Made by a program: the position numbers and the translations under genes. The notes below the pieces were generated by a model, which ran no database searches, was not told where the DNA came from, and worked only from the letters and a program-made list of their open reading frames with translations. This document shows, one piece after another, positions 18,953-25,184 of a DNA stretch of 32,455 bases (its first letter is position 1; every line of letters begins with the position of its first letter). Source of the stretch: Flavobacteriales bacterium (lineage in GTDB: Bacteria; Bacteroidota; Bacteroidia; Flavobacteriales_D; Parvicellaceae); assembly GCA_020631555.1 (NCBI GenBank), contig JAHDGY010000024.1:1-32455 (forward strand). Reading direction: 5' to 3'.

Positions 18953-18958
18953 ATTTGG

Positions 18959-19837
18959 TTATTCTTTGCCTGAGGAGTGCAACTTGTAAATGATGCCATC
19001 AGCTAGGCCCATTTTGGGCACTATCATGTTTCCGGCTGCGGCTGCTTTCATCGCGGTCAAGTAGATTTTGCAAGCAGGCACAATCACATCGGCACGATCA
19101 GGTCGAAACTTGAGTTTATTTATTCGTTCCTCTGTAGAATGATTTTCAATAAATTCAGCAATGTCTTTAAGGTTTTTGTAAGAGATTTTATCCTGAAACT
19201 TGTGGCTACATTCTTTGAACAACCTGTTGATGTTTCCTCCCGTCCCGATAGCGGTGATTGCACCATGGTTTTTAACCTCCTTTGACCAGCATTTTAGTTC
19301 TTCCCAAACTTTGGGTTTTACCTTGTCGTTCAACAAACGAACGGTTCCTATTTTGAAGGAATTGCTTTTGAAACTCTGGTTGTTTTTAATGTGTGTTAAC
19401 TCTGTACTCCCCCCCCCTACATCAATAAATAGGTAATCTTCAGACGGATTTAGGTTTGAAGTAAAAGAATTAGAAAAGATTAACTCTGCTTCTTCTTTTC
19501 CGTCAATGATTTCAATCTTAACTCCTGTCGTCTTCAAAACCGATTTTACTACCTCATTACCATTGTTTGCTTCTCGCATGGCCGAAGTCGCACAAACTCT
19601 GAAGATCTCAACCTCATTTACCTTCATTAAATACTGAAAGGCTTGCACTGCCAAGGATAGTTTTTTTGCATTTTTAGCACTAATGGATCCCTTCGAGAAT
19701 ACATCAGCCCCCAGTCGGATTGGTACTCTGGTCAGTGAAATCTTGCTAAATTGAACTTTCCCATTATTTGGAACTCTGGCCTCCTTAATGAGCAGCCTCA
19801 CGGCGTTGGAGCCAATATCAATAGCTGCATATTTCAT
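18959..19837 (-). CDS. Ppx/GppA-family exopolyphosphatase / pppGpp phosphohydrolase
   Basis: A 292-residue cytoplasmic enzyme of the actin-like ASKHA fold. Visible motifs are AAIDIGSNAVRLLI (phosphate-binding loop 1, residues 4-17), ATSAMREA (83-90), the DGKEEAELI segment (112-120) with the likely catalytic glutamate, and DVGGGSTEL (139-147, loop 2). Family members remove terminal phosphate from polyphosphate or pppGpp. At 292 residues it has only the catalytic N-terminal domains, as in short Ppx1-type proteins, without the HD-like C-terminal part of E. coli Ppx. It overlaps ppk1 by the four bases ATGA, so synthesis and breakdown of polyphosphate are encoded together. The three glycines of DVGGGS are coded by nine consecutive G. 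Confidence 0.9.
   Translation of the reverse strand: MKYAAIDIGSNAVRLLIKEARVPNNGKVQFSKISLTRVPIRLGADVFSKGSISAKNAKKLSLAVQAFQYLMKVNEVEIFRVCATSAMREANNGNEVVKSVLKTTGVKIEIIDGKEEAELIFSNSFTSNLNPSEDYLFIDVGGGSTELTHIKNNQSFKSNSFKIGTVRLLNDKVKPKVWEELKCWSKEVKNHGAITAIGTGGNINRLFKECSHKFQDKISYKNLKDIAEFIENHSTEERINKLKFRPDRADVIVPACKIYLTAMKAAAAGNMIVPKMGLADGIIYKLHSSGKE
19409..19417 (-). repeat. G9 homopolymer inside the ppx-like phosphate-binding loop
   Basis: On the coding strand GGG GGG GGG encodes the three glycines of DVGGGST (residues 141-143). A run of nine identical G in an AT-rich gene is unexpected where GGA or GGT could serve. Slippage by one base would destroy the second half of the enzyme. Confidence 0.8.
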
Positions 19838-21879
19838 TCAGAACATTGTTGTTTGAAGAACTTATACGTTTCCAATTGAGACTGAAACTTAGTTTTTTTA
19901 TCACTCGAAGCGTATTTATTACTGGCTCCAACGTCTATTTTTCGAGCCTTCACGTTGTCAGAAATTTGAAATTCAAGTAACGACTTCAAAACAGTTTTAA
20001 GTTTAGGGTCGTAAATAGGAGTGGTCACTTCTACTCGTTTGTCAATGTTTCGTATCATCCAGTCTGCCGACGAAATAAAATAGAGTTCCTCGCCATTAGA
20101 GTGGAAATATAAGATTCTTGCATGTTCCAAAAAGCGATCAACAATACTGATCACTTTAATGTTATCGCTTAAACCTTTAATTCCCGGCATCAAGGAGCAA
20201 ATTCCGCGAATAATTAAAATTATTTCTACACCAGCTTGACTTGCATCGTAAAGTCGTTTAATTAATTGTTCGTCAACTAAATTGTTCAGCTTTAAAATGA
20301 TTTTTGCTGGTTTATTCTCCCGGGCGTTTATCGCTTCCTGATTGACCAAAGATGAAAATCTGCGACGCACGTTAAATGGCGAAACTATTAAGTGGCGGTA
20401 AATTCTCCGGTAATAGTTAGTATCAAAAAACTGAAAAACTTTTACAACTTCCTTAGTTATCCGCTCATCGCAGGTTAATAGAGCACAATCTGTATAAACG
20501 GTCGCCGTGCCTTCATGAAAATTACCCGTTCCGATGTGGGCGTAGTGCAGCATCTTATTACCGCGTTTCTGCGAAATCAAAATTAATTTGGAGTGGACTT
20601 TCAATCCGGGAACACCAAATATCACCTTCACTCCGGATTCTTGTAAAGTGTTGGACCAGATAATGTTGTTTTTTTCATCGAACCGAGCTTGTAGTTCTAA
20701 AATCACTGTAACCTGTTTTCCATTACGAACGGCGTTGATCAAAGCGTTAATAATCCGAGACTTTGAAGCCACCCGATACAAGTTGATTTTAATTTCCTTT
20801 ACAGTAGTGTCGATTGCCGCTTCTCTTAGCAGATCAATAATGTAATTGAAGCTTTGGTAAGGGTAGTTTAGCAGAACATCACGCTTTCGAACAACGTCCA
20901 TTATGCGGTCTTTTTCCACAAAATATGGATGTTCGACAGGAGTTAGTTTTCTGTACCTTAAGTTTTTGGCTCCGATGTCGGGAAAGTTGATAAAGTCTTT
21001 AAAGTTGTGGTATCTACCACTGCGAATGATGTTCTCCGAGGTGGATAATTTTAGGGATTTTTTGAGGAATGCCAATAAATTTTCTGGCATTTCCTTGTCG
21101 TAAACAAAACGCACTGGATCTCCTTTCTTTCTTCGTTGCAAGGAGGCGCTCATTTTGTCCATCCAGCTTTGTGAAATGTCATCGTCAAGATCTAGCTCAG
21201 CGTCTCGGGTGATCTTGAAATTGTACGCTTTCAGCGAAGAAGGGTTGAATATCGAATAGATTTCTCTCAGGTTATAACGAATAACATCATCGACCAGCAT
21301 TACAAATTTCTTGTTTTCCCTTTGTGGGAGGACCAAGAACCGGTTTATATTATTGGGGATTTCTAGAAGAGAAATACCTTCTTGGTTAGTTGCTTTGCTA
21401 TAAAACAGTTCTACAGCAAAATAAAGTCGGTTATCTTTTAATTCAGGGAAATTTACGTTGCGTGTAAGTATTATGGGGACCAATGAGGGACGGACTACTT
21501 CTCTAAAATAATTGGTAACGAATTCCCCTTGTCGTTCATCGAGTTTGCGTTCGTTTACAATGTGAATGTTTTCCTTCTCAAGAAGATTGACTATTTCGCG
21601 ATAAATCTTCCCAAACTTTTTGTGATGCTTCATCACAATGTATTGGATTTGATTTAGGGTTTCTTGCGGGTCGAAAAGTAAGAGGCTTTGCTGTTTTTTG
21701 CTCAGTAGCGAGAGCCTTCTTTGCGTAGCGACACGTACCCTGAAAAACTCATCAAGGTTATTCGAAAAAATCCCCAGAAATCTTAAACGCTCAATTGCCG
21801 GTACGTTTCTATCGCCCGCTTCCTGCAATACTCTGTCGTTGAATGATAACCAGCTCAGTTCTCTGTTGATATTCATCAT
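19834..21879 (-). CDS. ppk1: Polyphosphate kinase 1
   Basis: A 681-residue enzyme that polymerises the gamma-phosphate of ATP into inorganic polyphosphate, reversibly. The N-domain opens with INRELSWLSFNDRVLQEA. The two conserved histidines are His429 (LKVHSKLILI), the autophosphorylated residue, and His448 (YAHIGTGNF), spaced 19 residues apart as in E. coli. Late motifs ITLKLNNLVD-like (KIILKLNNLVDEQL), GISDNIK-like and SSADWMIRNIDKRVEV are intact. The first two codons are both ATG; either could start. The first ATG overlaps the stop of a 42-codon frame upstream (ATGA), and its own stop overlaps the ppx-like gene the same way. All this suggests a coupled operon for polyphosphate turnover. 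Confidence 0.96.
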   Translation of the reverse strand: MMNINRELSWLSFNDRVLQEAGDRNVPAIERLRFLGIFSNNLDEFFRVRVATQRRLSLLSKKQQSLLLFDPQETLNQIQYIVMKHHKKFGKIYREIVNLLEKENIHIVNERKLDERQGEFVTNYFREVVRPSLVPIILTRNVNFPELKDNRLYFAVELFYSKATNQEGISLLEIPNNINRFLVLPQRENKKFVMLVDDVIRYNLREIYSIFNPSSLKAYNFKITRDAELDLDDDISQSWMDKMSASLQRRKKGDPVRFVYDKEMPENLLAFLKKSLKLSTSENIIRSGRYHNFKDFINFPDIGAKNLRYRKLTPVEHPYFVEKDRIMDVVRKRDVLLNYPYQSFNYIIDLLREAAIDTTVKEIKINLYRVASKSRIINALINAVRNGKQVTVILELQARFDEKNNIIWSNTLQESGVKVIFGVPGLKVHSKLILISQKRGNKMLHYAHIGTGNFHEGTATVYTDCALLTCDERITKEVVKVFQFFDTNYYRRIYRHLIVSPFNVRRRFSSLVNQEAINARENKPAKIILKLNNLVDEQLIKRLYDASQAGVEIILIIRGICSLMPGIKGLSDNIKVISIVDRFLEHARILYFHSNGEELYFISSADWMIRNIDKRVEVTTPIYDPKLKTVLKSLLEFQISDNVKARKIDVGASNKYASSDKKTKFQSQLETYKFFKQQCSE

Positions 21880-22004
21880 TTAGCAGTGCGGCTTAGTTTG
21901 TCAAAATCCGCATTATTAAAATACAGTTCCAGAGCTATTTGGGTTTCGGTTCGGCTAAAATTAAAACCTTCAGCCCATTTAATTGCGGCTGAAGGTTTTT
22001 CCAT
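21876..22004 (-). CDS. Possible 42-residue small protein overlapping ppk1
   Basis: An ATG-started frame of 42 residues. It begins MEKPSAAIKWAEGF and ends NNADFDKLSRTAK, with a plausible amphipathic middle (TQIALELYF). Its TGA stop and the first ppk1 ATG share the four bases ATGA, the same junction that joins ppk1 to the ppx-like gene. That favours a coupled upstream cistron. Against it, the frame contains a perfect 13-bp inverted repeat that looks like a terminator for the dead gene upstream, the frame is short enough to arise by chance, and I recognise no family. It could also be the surviving C-terminus of a lost longer gene. No Shine-Dalgarno is visible, but few genes here have one. Confidence 0.35.
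   Translation of the reverse strand: MEKPSAAIKWAEGFNFSRTETQIALELYFNNADFDKLSRTAK
21963..21999 (-). terminator. 13-bp perfect hairpin with flanking A/T runs
   Basis: Left arm 21963-21975 and right arm 21987-21999 are perfectly complementary (AAAACCTTCAGCC with GGCTGAAGGTTTT), with an 11-base loop. On the minus strand the stem is followed by TTTTAATTTTAG, and it lies 27 bp downstream of the stop of the T9SS pseudogene. It is best read as that gene's Rho-independent terminator, now left in front of ppk1. It also falls within the 42-codon frame. Confidence 0.6.
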
Positions 22005-22025
22005 TGCAGCACTTGGACTTGAATA

Positions 22026-22303
22026 CTATGTTTTTATAACCCACTGATTGTCAACAGATTCATTTGAAGTTGTTCGCAAAATATAGATACCTGTTGGGAT
22101 GTTGTCTAAAGTTTTAAACAGGGCACCATTACTGTCGTAAAGCTCGGCCTTGTCCACCCGAATAGAAATTGACAGTTATGAATAGAGCGGGTTTGGGTAA
22201 GCTATTAGTATACATCTGGTTGTACAGAAGAAATGCTGGTACTGCCTGAACAATCCTCCTGAATGTACGTTTTGTATTCTCCAACCCAGTAAACAGTGGT
22301 GTC
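22026..22303 (-). pseudogene. Remnant of a T9SS type A secreted protein (C-terminal end)
   Basis: The tail of a secreted protein can be read by hand in two frames. The first (22303 to about 22211) gives TTVYWVGEYKTYIQEDCSGS, SISSVQPD and then a stop, a typical Ig-like ending. The second frame (about 22220 to 22026) gives LIAYPNPLYS, an in-frame TAA at 22176-22178, and then LSISIRVDKAELYDSNGAL, PTGIYILRTTS and QWVIKT with a final TAG. The YPNP, LYDSNG and PTGIYILR motifs are those of the type A (Por secretion system) sorting domain. So at least one frameshift and one nonsense mutation have killed it. Everything upstream is missing: the frame ends where IS5-family transposase sequence begins, near 22304. 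Confidence 0.8.
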
Positions 22304-22593
22304 TTGTTGTGGGAAAATTTGCTCGAAGAGTTAATTGATGAGCCAGATTATGAGTGGCTGATGATAGATGCCAGCCACTCAAAAGTTCACCCCCATGCTT
22401 CAGGAGCTAAAGGCGGCAATCAAGATATGAGCCGCACAAAAGGGGACTCAATACCAAAATGCATTTGGTCGAGAACACATTTCTACATTTAAAAGCATGG
22501 AGAGGAATAGCGACTAGGTATGCAAAAAATACAACCTCATTTTTGGCTGCTGTTCAAATAAGGTGTATCAGCATTTGGGTAAATATCTTATGA
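22304..22593 (+). mobile_element. IS5-family transposase remnant, internally deleted and frameshifted
   Basis: The first part reads WENLLEELIDEPDYEWLMID then ASHSKVHPHASGAKGGNQDM and SRTKG, the region around the first catalytic Asp of an IS5-family DDE transposase. A four-G run at 22442-22445 has lost one base relative to the expected five; in the restored frame GLNTKMHL follows. The frame then jumps at about 22465-22470 directly to VENTFLHLKAWRGIATRYAK, which holds the catalytic Glu, and runs to SFLAAVQIRCISIWVNIL and a TGA at 22591. The middle section with the second Asp is deleted, apparently across a TTG shared by both sides. The N-terminal third is also missing, and I cannot find terminal inverted repeats. 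It is not functional. Confidence 0.85.
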
Positions 22594-23017
22594 CGATACT
22601 ACCTAGCAACCAAATTGAAATACTTAATGCAAGTAAAACATTGGAATAACCGTGTTCACTGAGAATTCTATTTACAATGGAATTTGTCCCCGAATCGTCT
22701 TGAAACTAGTTTTCAAATAAAATTGATCAACATCTAAGAAAATGCTGCGATGGAGTACAAAATAAATACCACTGGCTTCACGAGGCGGCTCCTATCCTCA
22801 TGAAGATAGCTTCTTACTGTCTTTCCAGGCCAAGAACCAACTCCCGTAATGTATAGAAGAATCCCCGATCAAGGTATAATACCTTGCCAATTTCATTTTG
22901 AATATACTTACGATCTATACGTGGCAACACTAGTCTAATTCCACAATTAGAACAGTGATTGCCTACAGCTTCAACAGAACATCTTTCACAAAATAACGGA
23001 TCCGATTTTTCCGCCAT
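22594..23017 (-). pseudogene. DUF3667-family gene, frameshifted and truncated
   Basis: The start is intact: MAEKSDPLFCERCSVEAVGN with a two-Cys pair, then HCSNCGIRLVLPRIDR, a zinc-ribbon-like head, then LDRGFFYTLRELVL. At about 22830 one base is missing; the other frame continues RPGKTVRSYLHEDRSRLVKP and VVFILYSIAAFS to a stop at 22734. A third frame (22705 down to about 22580) gives NSIVNRILSEHGYSNVLLAL and SISIWLLGSIVIRY. This order (CxxC pairs, RGF-TL-ELL, RPG, R-SYL--DR-RLVKP, then membrane segments with GYSN) is that of DUF3667 inner-membrane proteins of Bacteroidota. The gene is cut off where IS5-family sequence starts. The 67-codon intact head is unlikely to be a working protein. Confidence 0.75.
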
Positions 23018-23040
23018 GCATCAGAGAATTACATCAAACT

Positions 23041-23367
23041 TCACTTCAATTTAGGGCTTGTTTTGTGTCGCTCCGCATCCCGATTCGTTTTTTTTTCCAA
23101 GTTTTTTGTCAGTGCTTTGGTTAAATCAACTCCCGTTTGATTTGCCAAACAGATTAATACAAACAGGACATCCGCCATTTCATCAGACAAATTTTTCTCC
23201 TTGTCTTTAGGTTTTTCAGACTGCTCTCCATAGCGACGTGCTATTATGCGTGCAACTTCCCCAACCTCTTCGGTAAGCATTGCCATATTTGTTAACTCGT
23301 TAAAGTACCGCACTCCATACTCTTTGATCCACTTATCAACTGTACTTTGAGCTTCTTCAATGGTCAT
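23041..23367 (-). CDS. MazG-type nucleotide pyrophosphohydrolase
   Basis: A 108-residue all-alpha NTP pyrophosphohydrolase. The Mg-binding motif pair is clear: EEVGE at residues 33-37 and E63-x-x-D66 in SDEMADVLFVLICLANQTG. These enzymes hydrolyse NTPs or dNTPs to the monophosphate and PPi, often to clear non-canonical nucleotides. The single-domain length fits the small MazG-like group rather than the two-domain E. coli MazG. A run of nine T at the 3' part of the gene (A9 on the coding strand) encodes Glu-Lys-Lys. It is last in a minus-strand operon, starting 11 bp inside the preceding lipoprotein gene. Confidence 0.9.
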   Translation of the reverse strand: MTIEEAQSTVDKWIKEYGVRYFNELTNMAMLTEEVGEVARIIARRYGEQSEKPKDKEKNLSDEMADVLFVLICLANQTGVDLTKALTKNLEKKTNRDAERHKTSPKLK

Positions 23368-23716
23368 AAGCTTTTAATTTTTCTGTGATAACATTAGATT
23401 GGCAATCTACCAACTCGTATTGCAATACCGAATCTGAAATTTGCGTTAATTCGAGCGAAAAATCTCCCGACTCTTTTAAATCGAAGTAAATTATTCCATC
23501 TCCTTGCTGAAGCTCGTATCGCTCCCCGATACCGCCAATCTCAATTTGCCCATTGTAAAACCTGATTTCCATCGGGTCTGGCGATTCCACCATTTCATGA
23601 TTAATCCAACGATCCTGAAGCACCCATTTTTTTGGTCGTTCCAAAACATCTTTCACCGCGCTGCCACCAGAACATGCTGAAAGCAAAATCAAACAGATTA
23701 TCAACACAATTTTCAT
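23357..23716 (-). CDS. Small predicted lipoprotein of unknown function
   Basis: A 119-residue protein with a lipoprotein signal: MKIVLIICLILLSAC, with the lipidated cysteine at residue 15, followed by a Ser-Gly-rich linker (SGGS). The mature part is about 100 residues of alternating polar and hydrophobic residues with strand-like pairs (MEIRFYNGQIEIGGIGERYE, GIIYFDLK), which suggests a small beta fold. I do not recognise a family. It overlaps dtd by 4 bp upstream and the mazG-like gene by 11 bp downstream, so it is co-expressed with two housekeeping enzymes. It is probably anchored in the periplasmic face of a membrane. Confidence 0.75.
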   Translation of the reverse strand: MKIVLIICLILLSACSGGSAVKDVLERPKKWVLQDRWINHEMVESPDPMEIRFYNGQIEIGGIGERYELQQGDGIIYFDLKESGDFSLELTQISDSVLQYELVDCQSNVITEKLKAYDH

Positions 23717-24159
23717 GCTCCAGAGTCCAAAATAATTGTTACCGGCCCGTCATTAATCAAGGATACCTGCATGTCAGCCCCAAACCTGCCAGACTTGACG
23801 CGTATTCCAAAAATTTCTTCTAATCGCTTTAAAACCTCATCGTACAGGCCTTTCGCAATTTCGGGCGGAGCAGCCTCAATAAAAGATGGCCTATTTCCTT
23901 TTTTGGTACTGGCATAAAGCGTGAATTGACTGACCACCAGAACTTCTCCACCGACATCCAAAATCGACTTATTCATATTTCCCGTATCATCGGCATAAAT
24001 CCGTAGCTTGCTGAGTTTGCTGCACGCCCAATCCAGTACATCACTCGAATCATCTTTTCCGAATCCAACCAACAATAGCATGCCTTTACCAATTTCACCA
24101 AGGGTTTCGCCATCCGATTTAACCTGAGCGCTAGCGACTCTTTGCACAACAATTTTCAT
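23713..24159 (-). CDS. dtd: D-aminoacyl-tRNA deacylase
   Basis: A 148-residue enzyme of normal DTD length that removes D-amino acids (and glycine from tRNA-Ala) mischarged onto tRNA. The N-terminus MKIVVQRVASAQV, the SQFTL motif at residues 77-81 and the NDGPVT motif at 136-141 are diagnostic; the last two form the chirality-selective active site. It lies 5 bp after rsgA and overlaps the lipoprotein gene by 4 bp, so it is part of the rsgA-dtd-lipoprotein-mazG operon. Nothing about it is unusual. Confidence 0.96.
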   Translation of the reverse strand: MKIVVQRVASAQVKSDGETLGEIGKGMLLLVGFGKDDSSDVLDWACSKLSKLRIYADDTGNMNKSILDVGGEVLVVSQFTLYASTKKGNRPSFIEAAPPEIAKGLYDEVLKRLEEIFGIRVKSGRFGADMQVSLINDGPVTIILDSGA

Positions 24160-24164
24160 ATCGT

Positions 24165-25103
24165 TTATTTATAATCCGATGTGCGGTAATTTTGGTCGTC
24201 ATCGTAATACATATTTAAATAGTTACGGTAACGCTCCTCGGAAATTTCTCCTTCAGCAACCATTTCCTTAATCACACATTTGGGTTCGTTGATGTGCATA
24301 CAGTTGTTGAATTTGCAATGGCCAACATGCGGTCGCATTTCTGCAAAATAATGGGCCAACTCCTCCTTTTCAATGTCTACAATTCCAAAACCTTTCACTC
24401 CAGGCGTATCGATCAAAAAACCACCAAACTCTAATTCAAACATTTCTGCAAACGTCGTTGTGTGTCTCCCCTTGCTGTGCGCTTCTGAAATCTCGCCTAC
24501 CCTAAGGTTGAGATTATTGTCTACAGCATTTGCCAACGTAGATTTACCAACCCCAGAATGCCCAGAAAACAACGTGCTTTTGCCTTTCATGAAATCCCGG
24601 ACCTCCTCAATTTTATCTCCTCTAACGGCACTAACTTCGAAGCAACGGTACCCTGCTTTTGTGTAGTTTTCTAGCAGAAAATCTAACCGCTTTCTTCCCT
24701 TCTCCGAGCACGCATCAACTTTATTGAAGAGAATTAGCGACGGTATCCGATACGCTTCTGCGGTTACAAGAAACCTGTCAATAAAACCTGTGGTAATTCC
24801 AGGATTTTCAACCGTAACAATCAAAAACGTTTGATCGATATTACTGGCAATGATGTGCGATTCTTTAGACAGATTAACCGATTTTCTAATGATGTAATTG
24901 TTCCTTGGTAAAATATCACTGATTATCGCATTACCCGTTTTAGGATCTTTTACCCGCACTCTATCACCCACAGCAACAGGATTGGTCGTTCGAATACCTT
25001 TTATCCGGAACTGCCCCTTTATTCGGCAATCGATTATCGTACCGTGTACCAGTCGTACCGTGTACCAGCTACCTGTAGATCGTATTACTACACCTTCTTC
25101 CAT
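24165..25103 (-). CDS. rsgA: Ribosome small subunit-dependent GTPase A
   Basis: A 312-residue circularly permuted GTPase that checks late 30S subunit maturation. In order: OB-fold N-domain (residues 1-70), NKVD (G4) at 127-130, GHSGVGKST (G1) at 181-189, DTPGVKGFG (G3) at 232-240, and a zinc knuckle with HCKFNNCMH and EPKC (Cys263, Cys268, His270, Cys276). The start at 25103 gives the family N-terminus MEEGVVIRSTGSWYTV. An upstream ATG 30 bp earlier adds MLLFLSRFYS and overlaps the promoter. A perfect 16-bp tandem duplication falls in the OB-fold codons, read in two different frames. It heads a four-gene operon. Confidence 0.95.
   Translation of the reverse strand: MEEGVVIRSTGSWYTVRLVHGTIIDCRIKGQFRIKGIRTTNPVAVGDRVRVKDPKTGNAIISDILPRNNYIIRKSVNLSKESHIIASNIDQTFLIVTVENPGITTGFIDRFLVTAEAYRIPSLILFNKVDACSEKGRKRLDFLLENYTKAGYRCFEVSAVRGDKIEEVRDFMKGKSTLFSGHSGVGKSTLANAVDNNLNLRVGEISEAHSKGRHTTTFAEMFELEFGGFLIDTPGVKGFGIVDIEKEELAHYFAEMRPHVGHCKFNNCMHINEPKCVIKEMVAEGEISEERYRNYLNMYYDDDQNYRTSDYK
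25037..25068. repeat. Perfect 16-bp tandem repeat inside rsgA
   Basis: Positions 25037-25052 and 25053-25068 are identical (TCGTACCGTGTACCAG twice). Because 16 is not a multiple of three, the two copies are read in different frames on the coding strand, giving WYTVR from one and LVHGT from the next, with the gene still open. Confidence 0.85.
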
Positions 25104-25118
25104 TGAATAGAATCGGCT

Positions 25119-25144
25119 CAAAAATAACAACATTGAATAGCCAA
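25119..25144 (-). promoter_or_regulatory. Candidate promoter of the rsgA operon
   Basis: On the minus strand TATTTTTG (complement of 25119-25126) matches the Bacteroidetes TAnnTTTG -7 element. A TTG lies 15 bp upstream of it (complement of 25142-25144), a little closer than usual. The rsgA start at 25103 is 15 bp past the element, giving a very short leader. Confidence 0.45.
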
Positions 25145-25184
25145 TTGATCGAATAATCCTACATTCGTGATTAAATCATACGTT

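Noticed and set aside
25145-25167. Promoter for gldA with TACATTCG at 25160-25167
   Set aside because: It has one mismatch to TAnnTTTG and no correctly spaced upstream TTG, so it is mentioned here only.
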